Shown piece by piece: positions 1 to 9,346 of a stretch of 64,000 bases of DNA (positions within the stretch are counted from its first letter, which is position 1; each line of letters opens with the position of its first letter). A model generated the notes under the pieces. The model saw nothing but the letters and a program-made list of their open reading frames with translations, searched no databases and was not told the origin of the DNA. The translations under genes were made by a program, and so were the position numbers. This DNA comes from Solanum dulcamara. Lineage: Eukaryota > Streptophyta > Magnoliopsida > Solanales > Solanaceae. The DNA lies in assembly GCF_947179165.1 (NCBI RefSeq), contig NC_077242.1, positions 45,339,097 to 45,403,096 on the forward strand, given 5' to 3'.

Positions 1-1130
1 TTGTCTAATCACCTCTCTCCAAGACTTCTTCGATCTACCTCTACCTCTCCTTGCATCCACTATAGCCAAAGTGTCGACCCTTCTCACTGGGGGCATCTGT
101 GCATCTTCTTTTCACATGTCTGAACTATCTCAGCATACCCTCCTTTATCTTGTCCACCACAAAGGCCACTCACACCTTGTTTTCGGTATCTTCATTCCTG
201 ATCCTAACACTCCTAGTATGCCCACACATTCATCTCAACATCCTCATTTTTGCAACTCTCACCTTCTGGACATGCTTTATCGACCAACACTCCGCCTCAT
301 ACAATATAGCGGGTCTGACCACCACTCTATAAAACATACTTTTAAGGCTTGGTGGCATATCACTTTATAAAACATACTTTTAAGGCTTGGTGGCATATTC
401 TTATCACACAAGACACTGGATGTGAGCTTCCATTTCATCTACCCTACTCCAATATGATGCTTAACATAATTGTCAATCATTTCCTTGGATTTTTGACCCC
501 AAAAATTCTTGAAACTTCGTTTCTTGTTCTTCGGAATGGCTTGTGTTTCCATCCTAAGATGGGTTTTGTTTTAATCCTTACTTCCAAATTTTTCACGTGA
601 GTCACATCAGTAAACTTGCACTCCAAATATTGTCTTAAGTCCTACTCATTGAATTCTCTGGACTCCAAGGCCTGTCTCTAAACCACTAACTTATCGTCAA
701 CTTCATCGCATGTCTCGTCAATCAACATTGTCATCTACAAAGAGCATACACCATGGCACCTCTCCTTGGATATGCCACATCAGTGATCTGAGTCTCCTCT
801 CACTATCCTTATTCGCGTCTTGGCACTAACATACATGTCCTTAGCTGCCCTAATATAGGCTATAGGTACACCTTTAGTCTCCAAACACCTAATGAAGCCC
901 TCTAGGAACTTTTTCATAAGCATGACCAAGAAGTGTTCCGAATCTCCTCCCACTATCCTTATTTGTGTCTTGGCTCCATCATACATATACTTAGTTGCCC
1001 TAATGTACGTTATAGGTAAACCTTTAGTCTCCAAACACCTAGCAATGAAATACCATATATAAATTCCTCTTCCTCTCCCTATAATGCTCTAGCAATCTCC
1101 TTACGAGAGGTGTGGCTTTTGTAGTCGAAC
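1..1130 (-). pseudogene. LINE (L1-like, non-LTR) reverse transcriptase relic, 3' part
   Basis: Read on the minus strand in shifting frames, this stretch gives the second half of a plant LINE reverse transcriptase. Near 1105-1040 is RRLLEHYRERKRNLYMVF. At 1034-790 is YIRATKYMYDGAKTQIRIVG. At about 743-729 is a MLFVDD catalytic box (usual form FADD). At about 360-270 is YRVVVRPAILYEAECWS, and the C-terminal basic tail ARRGRGRSKKSWREVIRQ lies in the first 60 bases. The order of blocks is that of the family and the match is unmistakable. Many stops and frameshifts, plus two internal duplications, show it is dead. The endonuclease and N-terminal RT are absent, as expected for 5' truncation near 1130. 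The copy runs off the left edge. It lies in intron 3 of the IST1-like gene, in the same orientation. The exact 5' boundary is uncertain by tens of bases. Confidence 0.88.
789..1055 (-). repeat. Tandem duplication inside the LINE RT
   Basis: A block of about 105-115 bp occurs twice with a 149-bp offset (about 789-905 and 938-1055). Both copies encode the same RT segment, giving METKGLPITYIRATKYMYDG followed later by LETKGVPIAYIRAAKDMY in one open frame. A second, 30-bp direct duplication (about 330-359 and 368-397) doubles the PPSLKSMFY segment of the same relic. Confidence 0.85.
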
Positions 1131-1431
1131 TGCCAAGTCCTTTTGCATTGTGTTCCATCATGACTTATGTAAAGACTAATGCGCAACATGCTTAATTGAA
1201 GCCTTAAAGTAGCTTAATTTAAATTTAGTTAGATCTATCATGCTATCCTATTTAAAAGAATTACTGGTATGAGGTACCTATTACAAAACAGGTATTCCCA
1301 AGTTGAAAATTATTGTTAACCAATTTTCTTTTTTAATAAATAATTTTGTAACTACCTATTGTAATTAAAATTGCATAGAATAAAATTAATGATATCAGCT
1401 GTGGGAGTTCTGAAGACAAACACTTGTGTAC
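1131..1431. other. Intron 3 remnant of the IST1-like gene, no feature
   Basis: AT-rich DNA between the LINE relic and exon 3. I looked for the next IST1 exon on the minus strand and did not see it. Confidence 0.6.
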
Positions 1432-1535
1432 CTTAGTTTCTGCATGTAGGAGAGTTGCTTCACAATATATTCACAAGATTGTTCCACAAAGTCATAGCAG
1501 GACAAGAGGTTCTGCCCAAGCAAAAATTCTTCAGT
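1432..1535 (-). CDS. IST1-like exon 3
   Basis: 104 bp. The acceptor CAG is at 1538-1536 and the donor GT at 1431-1430. It reads [34 protein letters not shown] and a split R codon. It joins exon 2 in frame although 5.4 kb away. The CYDFVEQ(S/F)CE motif is typical of the family. Confidence 0.85.
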
Positions 1536-4500
1536 CTGCCTCACCTCGTCAGAAATCATAAATCCACAATTAGATTCTAACTATTCAGAATATAAAAGAA
1601 AGGGGCAGCCCGGTGCACTAAGCTCCCGCTATGTGCAGGGTACGGGGAAGGGCCCAACCACAAGGGTCTATTGTACGTAGCCTTAACTTGCATTTCTGCC
1701 AGAGGCTGTTTCCAAGGCTTAAACCTGTGACCTCCTGGTCACATGGCAGCAACTTTACTAGTTACTCCAAGACTCCCCTTCTTTCAGAATATAAATGAGT
1801 GTAAAAGAAATGAAAAGATGCAATAAGGCTTCTTTTAGCATTAATTAATTAAAAAGGCTCAAATGCAAGAAGTTTCAGTTCAGTATAACTGTTGTAGTTG
1901 TTTCTAGAACTGCAGCTTATTTTCAGAATCCTTAGATGGTGCACATGTGTCTACAAAAACCTAATTCAAGCTAGAAGAGATAATGTAGTGCTGAAAAGGC
2001 TTAGGAAGTGCACACCATAATATAATGATATTTTTTAGTTGTTTCTCTCTTTCCTAGTTTGTTTAAAATTCTGCTAGCTATTTCTAAGTCTACTTCCTTA
2101 CTTTCAGTAAGTAGTAAATCAGTTTGGCAAATTTAGCAGTACTTTACAGTATTTTAGTCAAGCTGTGATGTATACATTTAGTCCCTGATGAACAATAAAA
2201 TTATATCTTTCAAGTCACTTTACTTGTTTTCTTTGCTGTCAAAATCCTATCATTGCCATCAGAGCCTTTTTGTTCTTAAGGGACTTGTGAGAGCTTGGGA
2301 GTTTTTGATTGAGTGAAACCCAAACACTTAAAACAGACCATCCATAAAATCAGCGTTCAGAATTATGGAAGGTGACTTTTTTTTTCATCAATTGCTCCAC
2401 CAGTTTTTGATGGAGAAAACTATCAAGTTTGGGAGGTTTGGGCTATTAGGATGGAAGCCTACGTGGATGCATGTGATCGCTAGGAGCAGTAGAGGAGGAT
2501 TATGCGTTCCTCCTTTTACAGGAAATCCTACCATAGCTCAGATCAAAACTGACAAAGAGAAGAAGACTAGGAAGTAGAAGGCAAAGGCGAAGGTGTCTCT
2601 CTATGTTTCAGTATCTCCTACTAATTTTTTTCCAGAATCATGACTCTTAGTTTGGCTAAGGCAATATGGGAGTTTCTGGGAAAAAAAATATTATGGAGAT
2701 GAAAAGAATGTGAGGCATGAAGGTCTTAAACCTGGTGAGGGAATTTGAAATGCCTAAAATGAAGGAATCTGAGACTATTAATGAATAATTAGATAGACTT
2801 TATCAATCTGCCAAATAAGGTAAAGTTACTTGGTGCCGAACTTTCCGACAAAACTACGAAGAAAATTCTTGTTACTTCAACCTAAAAAGTTTGAAGCAAC
2901 AATTGCTTCATTGGAAAATACATAAAACATTAGTTTGGCAGAACTTTTAAACTTTTTGCAAGCACAAGAACAAAGAAGAATGATGAGGAACAAGGCAGTT
3001 GTTGAAGGAGCTTTACAAGCAAGGCAATAATTCAATTCGGGAGGCAAAAGCAAGACGCAGAAGTTCAAAAAGAGCTATGCTACATCAACAGAAGTTGCTG
3101 CAATTGATAGAAATTCTAGCAACGACAAAGGTGGATAATATCCACCTTGGCAGTATGGGAAGAGAAACAATCCAGACTTCAAGTGTTGGAGAAAACCTGC
3201 TATGAGATGCAAAAAGTGTCATAAACTTGGTCATGCTGAGATTATTTGCAAAGAGAAAGGACCACAACACTTAAATAAAGCACAAATTGCATACCAACAA
3301 GAAGAAGAGCAATTGTTTGTGGCTACTTTTTTTGCAAGGTAAAAGTTCAAGCGAAAGTTGGTTAATTGACAATGGTTGTACAAATCATATGACTCATGAT
3401 GAGGAGATTTACAGAGAGATAGATAGATCTGTAATCTTTTAAGTCAGAATTGGTAATGGTGATTATCATCTTGCCAAAGGGAAAGGCACAACAACTATTG
3501 AAAGTTCCATAGGTACAAAGTTAATTTCGGATGTACCCTTAGTTCCTGAACTTGATTTTGTTAAACACAGGGTAACTTTCGGAGAATGGTTTCGAGCTTA
3601 TTATTTAAGATGAGTCTGTGGTCTTTGATCGAAAGTGTCAAGAAACCTATTAAGTTAAAACGAGAGGAAAAAAATTTTCTTTGATCCAATGGAGGAAAAG
3701 CTGGATCCAAGAAGTTTTTCCTTCGGCCTAGTGATTTACCGTTTACTTGCAGAAGACAGAAGTTGGATTTCCTCAATCTAGTCTTACTCCTTTCCACGTT
3801 GACAACATAAGTTCCATTCAAATTGCTACCAATCTGGCTTATCATGAAAGGACCAAACATATTGAAGTGGACTATCATTTTATTAAAGAAGTTGTAAATA
3901 ACAGGGTTAGTACTCTTCCATGTGTATCTAGTGATTTTCAAATAGCTGATGTGTTTACAGAATCAATGGCACGACAACGTCATCGATTTCTAGTAGGAAA
4001 ATTGATGCTTTTTGATCCGTCGGCATTAATTTGAGGGGGATGTTAGCATGATAGAGTAAATATGGTAAACTATAAATAGAGATATTCTAGATATATGAAA
4101 ATATACTTAGAGCTATTTTATATTTATTGTAGAATATTGTGTAGCATTAACTATGAAGGGGAGCCTTGGAGTAACTGGTAAAGTTGTTGTCATGTGACCA
4201 GGAGGTCACGGGTTCAAGCCTTGGAAACAACCTCTGGCAGAAATGCAAGGTAAGGCTGCGTACAATAGACCCTTGTGGTCGGGCCCTTCCCCGAACCCTG
4301 CGCATAGCGGGAGCTTTAGTGCACCGGGCTGCCCTTTTATTGTGTAGCATTAACTATAGAATATTTGGTAGGATTTACATTCAATGTAAAATAATTTGCT
4401 TCCTTTTATCTCTTATTTCTCGTGTATAAAGCTATAAATACTTATGTAATCTGATGTATTGGATCAACGATTTAAGACAATCGCTCTTCAGTTTCTCTAG

Positions 4501-7251
4501 TGTTTTTTCTGTTTTTGACAGCTCATGTGAAGTTGGTTTATCGTGCGAAATTGAATGTTGATGATTCAGTTAACGAGCTCAAGGCAAGACTTGTTGTGAA
4601 AGGTTACTCATAAATTTTTACAGTTGATTATTCAATAACTTTTGCTCCAGCTGCTAGACTTATACTATAAGGTTACTAGCTATTGCTGCTCAAAAAGGTT
4701 TGGAGAATCTTTCAATTAGATGTCAAATCAGTTTTTTTAAATGGTTTTCTACCAAAGCAAATTTAGGAGAAGCAGCCTCAAGGATTTTGTGTAAGGAGCA
4801 TGAAGATAAAGTGTATCTATTAAAGAAAGCCCCTTATGGCTTAAAACAAGCTCTAAGGGCTTGGTACAGTCAAATTGATTAGAACTGCAAGCCTTGGGTT
4901 TTCTGAATAACTGTAGTGTTCAGGCCTGCTTTTGCGCATCTCAATAAATTCAATGGTATACTTTCCACCTTCCATCAGCAACAGATACCAGATAACTTTA
5001 ACCAACAAGGCTAGACCAGATGGAAAAAAATCATGGTTCTCAACTCACTTCATTGACCACTAGAACACACCCTTGCATTCTTGCAAGTCTTAGGTCTTAA
5101 GAAAAGCATAAGTGAATCAACTCTATTTATTATCAAAAAGATATTCTAATATTGTGATTATACCACTTTATGATGATGATATTCTTGTAATTGGCAACGA
5201 CCATGAAATGATAGACAAATTAAGGCAAAGATGAAGAAAATGTTCGAAATGACAAACTTGGGAGAAATGTCTTACTTTCATGGAATGCAGATTCATCAAA
5301 CTCAAACTAAAGTGTTCATTTGTCAAAAAGTATGCAAGGGGGATAATAAAGAAGATCACTGGAATGGAAGATTGCAAACCTATGAACACTCCAATGAATC
5401 AGAAAGAGAAGTTGATTAAAAATGATGGTAGTGACAAGGTTGATGGAAGAGTACAACTGGGAGAAGAAGACACGAGGCTTCGAATGTTACTCCTCTTGCT
5501 TTGATGCGGGTCGTCACTTGGAAATAGAGGTGTAGGAAGCTTTTGAAGGGGTGGAAATGAGTTTTTCTCGATTGAGGAGTAGTTTCCGATCCCTTATTTT
5601 CTTTTGGAGCACCCACACAGTTCCTATTTTGTATAGAGGATTGGGTGTCTGTTGAGATAACCATATTTTGTAGGTTTCTCCTCTATTTGGTATATCACTT
5701 GTATACGACCAAGTTGGCCTTGTTATTATCAATGAAACATTTTACTTGATCAAAAAAAACAAAAGGTTGATGAAGCAAGTTATAGAAGTATGACTGGGTG
5801 TCTCATGTATCTCACTGCCACGAGACCTGACATTCTGCAAGCACTAAGTGTCTTGTCCAAATTTCTTAATTGTGCAAGTGAAATGCACATGAAAGCAGCC
5901 AAAAGAGTTATAAGGTATGTCAAGGAAACTTTGGAGTATGGTGCTAAGTTTTGTAAAAGTCAGAACTTCAAGTTGCAAGGTTATTTTGACAGTGATTGGA
6001 CGGGGTTAGTTGATGGCATGAAAAGTACTTCAGGTTATTATTATAGCATTGGTTCGGTCTGTTTTTCATGGTGCCCAAAGAAGCAAGACATAGTGGCACA
6101 GTCAACTGCAGAAGTTGAATTTATAGCTGCAATAGCAGCAGTTAATCAAGCTCTTTGGCCAAGGAAGATACTATTAGATCTTGATTTGGAGCAACAAGGA
6201 AGAACAGAAGTATTTGTGGATGATGGGCAGCCATAGGATTTCTCTTTCTAGTTTTTCATTCTAGTTTTTCATGGGAAAACAAAACATTCTAATATCATAT
6301 TGTACTTTCTCAGGGAAGTGCAAGAAGGAGGAGAGGTCAACTTGGTTTATTGCAAGTCAGAAGATCAAATTGTTGATGTATTTACTAAGCTTTTCCATGT
6401 TAATAGGTTTGAATTTCTCAGAATGAAGCTTGGACTGTGCAGTTCTTGAGACAGTATGAGTGTTGCAGTTGTCTCTAGAACTACAGCTTATTTTCAGAAT
6501 GCTTAGCTTGTGCCCAGGTGTCTACAAGACCTAAATTTAAGCTAGAAGAGATAAGATAAGGCTGAAAAGGCTGAAGAAGTGCACACCAGAATAAATTGCT
6601 ATTTTTTTGTTGTTTCTCTTTTTCCTAGTTTATTTAAAATTATGTTAGCTATTTTGAAGTTTAGTTCCTTATTTTTAGTAAGCAGTAAATCAGTTTAGCA
6701 GATTTTTAGCAATACTTATTGTATTTTAGTTAATCTGTGATGTGTATATTTAGTGTGTGATGATCAATAAAATCAGATCTTTCAAGTCACTTTAGTTGTT
6801 TAGTTTATAAACAACTAATATTTTGATGGGATGATTCTAAAAGGAAGTTCGGATGTTTTAAAATGCAGGATTCCATTTTGATCGTCTTCTTTTTTCAAAG
6901 CATAGAAGCGGATCCAAAAAAAATAGATAGAAGGCAGTAAATTCAAAAATTAAAAGCAGGAAAGAGTAGTAGAAAGAAATCACCCTTCCATAAGCATTAA
7001 TATCGAGTCCATTATGAAGTAATTTGGCAAGATCTTCCTTCAAAAACCTCTGTTTCGACTCAGCTCTCCGTCTCACCACCTCGATTCGCGTCCTCGTTGC
7101 CTTTACTAACGATTTGCTTCATTCATCCCAAAACCAAAGTTAAATCATAAATCTCAAATTAACAATAGTTATCCATACAGAAAAAGAAAAAGAAAAGAAA
7201 AAAGCCAAACCATTTGGAGCTGAAACCACGGGTTAGTATACCGTCGAGCAT
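1432..7251 (-). CDS. IST1-like protein gene (ESCRT-III-associated), first three exons; partial, continues left of window
   Basis: IST1-family proteins bind ESCRT-III and regulate the AAA ATPase Vps4 in endosomal multivesicular-body sorting. Three short minus-strand exons splice into one uninterrupted frame of 92 codons plus 2 bases: exon 1 7251-7211 ([13 protein letters not shown], phase 2), exon 2 7116-6984 ([20 protein letters not shown] and [18 protein letters not shown]), exon 3 1535-1432 ([20 protein letters not shown] and [14 protein letters not shown]). All junctions are GT-AG and the phases agree. Protein order and spacing match the IST1 N-terminal helical domain as I remember it. Intron 1 is 94 bp. 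Intron 2 is 5448 bp because it holds a copia element and a SINE. The next exon, expected to begin ECPEE-like, is not seen between the LINE and exon 3, so it should lie beyond base 1. No stop or frameshift is present in the exons, so the gene may still work. No single open frame longer than 75 codons shows it. Confidence 0.85.
1597..1782 (-). mobile_element. Au-type tRNA-derived SINE, copy 1
   Basis: On the minus strand the element begins GAAGGGGAGTCTTGGAGTAA, contains a tRNA-like head, and ends CCGGGCTGCCCC with a short T-rich tail. This is the Au SINE family of flowering plants (recognised from memory, and shared with the copy at 4155-4338). It is flanked by the 13-bp duplication TTCAGAATATAAA (1584-1596 and 1783-1795). 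It sits in intron 2 of the IST1-like gene. It is a retroposon, not a tRNA gene. Confidence 0.9.
1890..2252 (+). repeat. 5' LTR of the copia element
   Basis: Starts TGTTGTAGTTGTTTCTAG and ends near CCTATCA just before the primer-binding site. It matches 6461-6802 almost throughout (for example CTGAAAAGGCT, GTGCACACCA, AATAAAAT), with many point differences, so the insertion is old. Confidence 0.85.
2254..2265 (+). other. Primer-binding site (initiator tRNA-Met type), copia
   Basis: TGCCATCAGAGC matches the usual plant PBS TGGTATCAGAGC at 10 of 12 positions and sits one base after the LTR end. Confidence 0.6.
2365..3290 (+). pseudogene. Copia gag with zinc knuckle, broken
   Basis: Translated across frameshifts, this gives a copia gag: [13 protein letters not shown] near 2390-2430, then a [21 protein letters not shown] block near 2740, and an ITLAELL-like stretch near 2930. 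At about 3206-3250 is a complete CX2CX4HX4C knuckle, [14 protein letters not shown]. Gag forms the particle and binds RNA. Several stops make it non-functional. Confidence 0.82.
3340..3725 (+). pseudogene. Copia protease and GAG-pre-integrase fragment
   Basis: [16 protein letters not shown] at about 3355-3400 is the copia aspartic protease signature. The active-site triad reads D-N-G here instead of [19 protein letters not shown] and [10 protein letters not shown] follow, then a degraded pre-integrase block to about 3725. After that the sequence switches to another copia element. Confidence 0.8.
4041..4520 (+). repeat. LTR of the embedded copia element, split by a SINE
   Basis: TG...CA ends at 4041 and 4520. 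The polypurine tract lies directly upstream. The SINE and its duplicated target occupy 4136-4357. Confidence 0.78.
4155..4338 (+). mobile_element. Au-type tRNA-derived SINE, copy 2, perfect 19-bp target duplication
   Basis: Begins GAAGGGGAGCCTTGG, has the pol III B box GGTTCAAGCC near 4212, and ends GGGCTGCCC plus T4. It is bounded by perfect copies of ATTGTGTAGCATTAACTAT at 4136-4154 and 4339-4357. The perfect duplication implies a younger insertion than the copia LTR that contains it. Confidence 0.94.
4521..5449 (+). pseudogene. Copia reverse transcriptase, broken
   Basis: Fragments in order: [27 protein letters not shown], then QLDVKS, then [20 protein letters not shown] at about 4810-4870. 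Further on are [16 protein letters not shown] near 5170-5215 (catalytic box YDDD in place of YVDD) and [20 protein letters not shown] at 5240-5299. Bases 4900-5100 fit RT poorly and may be rearranged. Frameshifts are frequent. The LINE tail insertion at 5450 splits it from the RNase H part. Confidence 0.85.
5450..5762 (+). mobile_element. LINE 3' tail fragment inserted in copia, with target duplication
   Basis: About 313 bp ending in an A-rich tail (AAAAAAAACAAA, about 5750-5761), preceded by TTGTTATTATCAATGAAAC, a common LINE 3' end. The flanks share AAGGTTGATG(G)AAG (5436-5449 and 5763-5775), a one-base-imperfect target duplication that lines up with the copia protein reading (SDKVDG... then [16 protein letters not shown]). 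It has no coding capacity. Confidence 0.75.
5763..6450 (+). pseudogene. Copia RNase H, broken
   Basis: Open from 5790 to 6236: [81 protein letters not shown] 13-bp tandem duplication at about 6246-6271 then shifts the frame, after which [11 protein letters not shown] and [20 protein letters not shown] complete the domain up to 6448, just before the 3' LTR. Confidence 0.88.
6461..6802 (+). repeat. 3' LTR of the copia element
   Basis: Starts TGTTGCAGTTGTCTCTAG, matching the 5' LTR start, and follows it to TTTAGTTGTTT. Beyond that it differs from the 5' LTR, so about 30 terminal bases are lost or replaced. Confidence 0.82.
6984..7116 (-). CDS. IST1-like exon 2
   Basis: 133 bp. The acceptor AG is at 7118-7117 and the donor GT at 6983-6982. 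With the two leftover bases of exon 1 it reads [18 protein letters not shown] then [20 protein letters not shown] and DINAYGR, ending in phase 0. This basic first helix of the IST1 domain is the best-conserved piece of the gene here. Confidence 0.88.
7211..7251 (-). CDS. IST1-like exon 1 (start codon)
   Basis: ATG at 7251-7249 opens [13 protein letters not shown] plus two bases of the next codon. The donor GT is at 7210-7209. MLDGIL followed by a GF(S/A)SKCK motif is the usual start of plant IST1-like proteins, which fixes the choice of start. Confidence 0.83.
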
Positions 7252-7674
7252 CTCCGATCTCACTAGTTCGTCACTTTTGAGCTTCAACTAATATATAGTA
7301 TCTATTTTTGAAAGTCATGCAAATAGATCCGCCATAATTAAGAGATTTGTAAATGTATACTGATTGACTCTGTATGTATGTGCAGAGCAGAGATTTTGGA
7401 TTTTGGAGGTAGGGTGTTTCTGAAATTTATTTTAACTCAAAATAATGACCCAAAAAAGAAAGACTTCAACCTCAACCATTTTATTACTCTTTCATGTTTC
7501 TACTTGTTTTGCTTCCTAGCCATTTCAGTTCTCCATTTTCCGCTGTTTGGTAAAATGCATAATTGAATTAGTAGGTTTGTATAATGTTAAATAAGTAAAA
7601 CAAAGATAGAAACGGTAAAAATGAAATGCAATCTCTTTAAATAACTCGTCCACACATCAACACAATGTATTTAT
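7252..7674. other. Upstream region of the IST1-like gene
   Basis: AT-rich, with a possible TATA box at 7291-7300. No coding region is seen on either strand. It would hold the promoter if the gene is active. Confidence 0.5.
7291..7300 (-). promoter_or_regulatory. Possible TATA box of the IST1-like gene
   Basis: Minus-strand TACTATATAT lies about 40-50 bases upstream of the exon 1 ATG. The spacing would leave a very short 5' leader. The sequence is AT-rich here, so the call is weak. Confidence 0.3.
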
Positions 7675-8333
7675 AGCTAGGCATGGTTATGATTAAAAAA
7701 CTAAATCAAATTGCAATTGGAACAAATTTGATTAAAAAACTCGATATTTGGTTTTGTTTGGTTAAGTTCGATTTTAAATTTTGAAAACGATACTATTTGA
7801 TTTGATTTTTTAATTTTCCAACAAAAAAAACTGCAAAATAACCAAGCCTAACTATATATAAATAAATATTTATAATTATTTATATATTATTCAGAAATAA
7901 AATATAAATATTCTGTTAAATTTAAATTAACTTAAGTCTTTAACTTTACCATTTTCTCAAGCCCAATACTTAGATAATTAACTTGAGCTTGGAGTTATTT
8001 TTCTGCTATAAAGATTTGATCTTTGGTGTATAATGACTTTTTAATTAAATCATTTTGTTCGTGTAATAATAACTCTAGTATTACTTAATTGAATCTATGG
8101 TAGCTTTTGTACTAGGTGTTTGTGCCTATCGAGAAATGTATGTCCTCAACTAAACTTATTACTTTCAAATCGAAAAAACTAAAAAAAAACAAAAATGAAT
8201 CAAACCGAATCGAACCGAACCAACAATAATCAAACCGACTGTTATTTTTTTGATTTGGTTTTAGAAATTTAAAAATCGATTAAATAGGTTTGGTTTTGAT
8301 TTTGACTAATAATCGATCCAAACCTAACCATGA
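7675..8333. mobile_element. AT-rich inverted-repeat element, MITE-like
   Basis: The left side (GGCATGGTTATGATT, then many AATTTGATT and TTTGGTTTTG tracts) and the right side read in reverse (ATGGTTAGGTTTGGATCG, with GGTTCGGTTCGATTCGG) are imperfectly inverted copies. This resembles plant hAT-like MITEs rich in GGTTCGGTT motifs. Terminal repeats are degraded and I found no convincing target duplication. Confidence 0.4.
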
Positions 8334-9346
8334 TGTCACAACCCAACCTAGGCCCTAGACGTGACATAGCGATTAGGATCCCGAGGGACCCCAACCAAGT
8401 CTCCTAGCATACATAGCATACGTAAGGTAAATAAGATATATTTAAGAAAACCAAAAATGTGGAAGGTAAGTCTCAACAAATAGAATCTCGACATAAGAGA
8501 ATCAACACAATAATCAAAAGAGCTAAAAATATTCATGTAGTCTAAACATGCCTCTATTACTTAAAACGGGGCATAGAACATGTTCCTATCTCACCAACCA
8601 TGAAGGAAGAAATCGTCTAAAAACATGAAGAAAGAACATAACGAGCTCGCACTTGAATCATGAGGACTCACCAAAAGCTAAAGTGTGAATTGATCTCCGA
8701 GCTAGCCACGTGCGGAATGAGAGTCGGACCCTACATTATGAGACATGTAGGCAAAATATTATGTTAGTACATGGAATGTACTAAGTATGAATAAATATTC
8801 ATGAACAAGAAATCAAACATAATCAATATGAACATGTGATGCATGACCAAATATCTTGAGAGCAAGAAATAAAGCTTGAAAACACTGAAAAACATTAAAT
8901 ACCTTCAATGCATGGTAAAACATCATTAAAGGACTTGTAAGAAAAGCATATACATGTATTAACCTTAACTGACATTTAAGACCATGTGAGTTATAACATG
9001 GAATCCAATGTAACTCTCACACCTAGAAAAGAGAGACTACTTGCCAAGGTAGACTCTGTATAAACATGAACATGAGTTATATGTGGATTCATGTAAGACC
9101 CGATAAGCTAAAATAGTCAAAACGAAGGAAAACTTTGGAGAATGGGTTGGATTTGAGTTCTATGACTCAACCTATGAGTCTAGAAACTTCTATAAGTCCA
9201 AGGAGTGACTCGTAGGGCTTATATTGAGGGTGGTAATTGATTAATTGAAGGAACGAGTCCACAAGTCAAGGTTATGACTCGTAGAAGGTAAGACGAGTCG
9301 TAGAAATCACTCACAAAGGAACTTCAAAACTCAGGTGCTGCAGGAA

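Larger units (their letters stand above)
3730..4520 (+). mobile_element. 3' end of a second copia element (RNase H tail, PPT, LTR) embedded in the first
   Basis: At 3747-4034 an open frame gives the C-terminal RNase H of a different copia lineage: [37 protein letters not shown] and [13 protein letters not shown]. It is followed by the polypurine tract GAGGGGGA (4033-4040) and an LTR that begins TGTTAGCATG at 4041 and ends TTTTTGACA at 4520. The LTR is interrupted by an Au SINE, so its own length is about 277 bp. The host copia RT resumes at once at 4521. The left junction near 3730 is not an LTR end, so this is a truncated copy or a recombination product. Confidence 0.82.
1890..6802 (+). mobile_element. 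Ty1/copia LTR retrotransposon, decayed, in intron 2 of the IST1-like gene
   Basis: Two related LTRs (1890-2252 and 6461-about 6802) enclose gag, protease, reverse transcriptase and RNase H fragments in copia order, all plus strand and all interrupted. Integrase is missing: the protease/pre-integrase piece ends near 3725, and the next native sequence is RT at 4521. In between lies the 3' end of a different copia element with its LTR. A LINE tail interrupts the RT/RNase H junction (5450-5762). The right LTR loses similarity near 6802 and I could not find a clean target duplication, so the 3' boundary is approximate. The element is antisense to the host gene. Confidence 0.88.

Noticed and set aside
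71..600. Plus-strand frames of 77-99 codons at the left end
   Set aside because: They are antisense shadows of the minus-strand LINE RT relic.
4155..4338. tRNA gene suggested by A/B-box-like motifs
   Set aside because: The flanking target duplications, T tail and second dispersed copy show a tRNA-derived SINE; no cloverleaf acceptor stem was seen.
4147..4429. Open frames on both strands in 4147-4429
   Set aside because: They fall within the Au SINE and copia LTR; a SINE encodes no protein.
1885..6830. Target duplication around the copia element
   Set aside because: ATAAC precedes the 5' LTR, but no matching pentamer follows a clear 3' LTR end, which is damaged.
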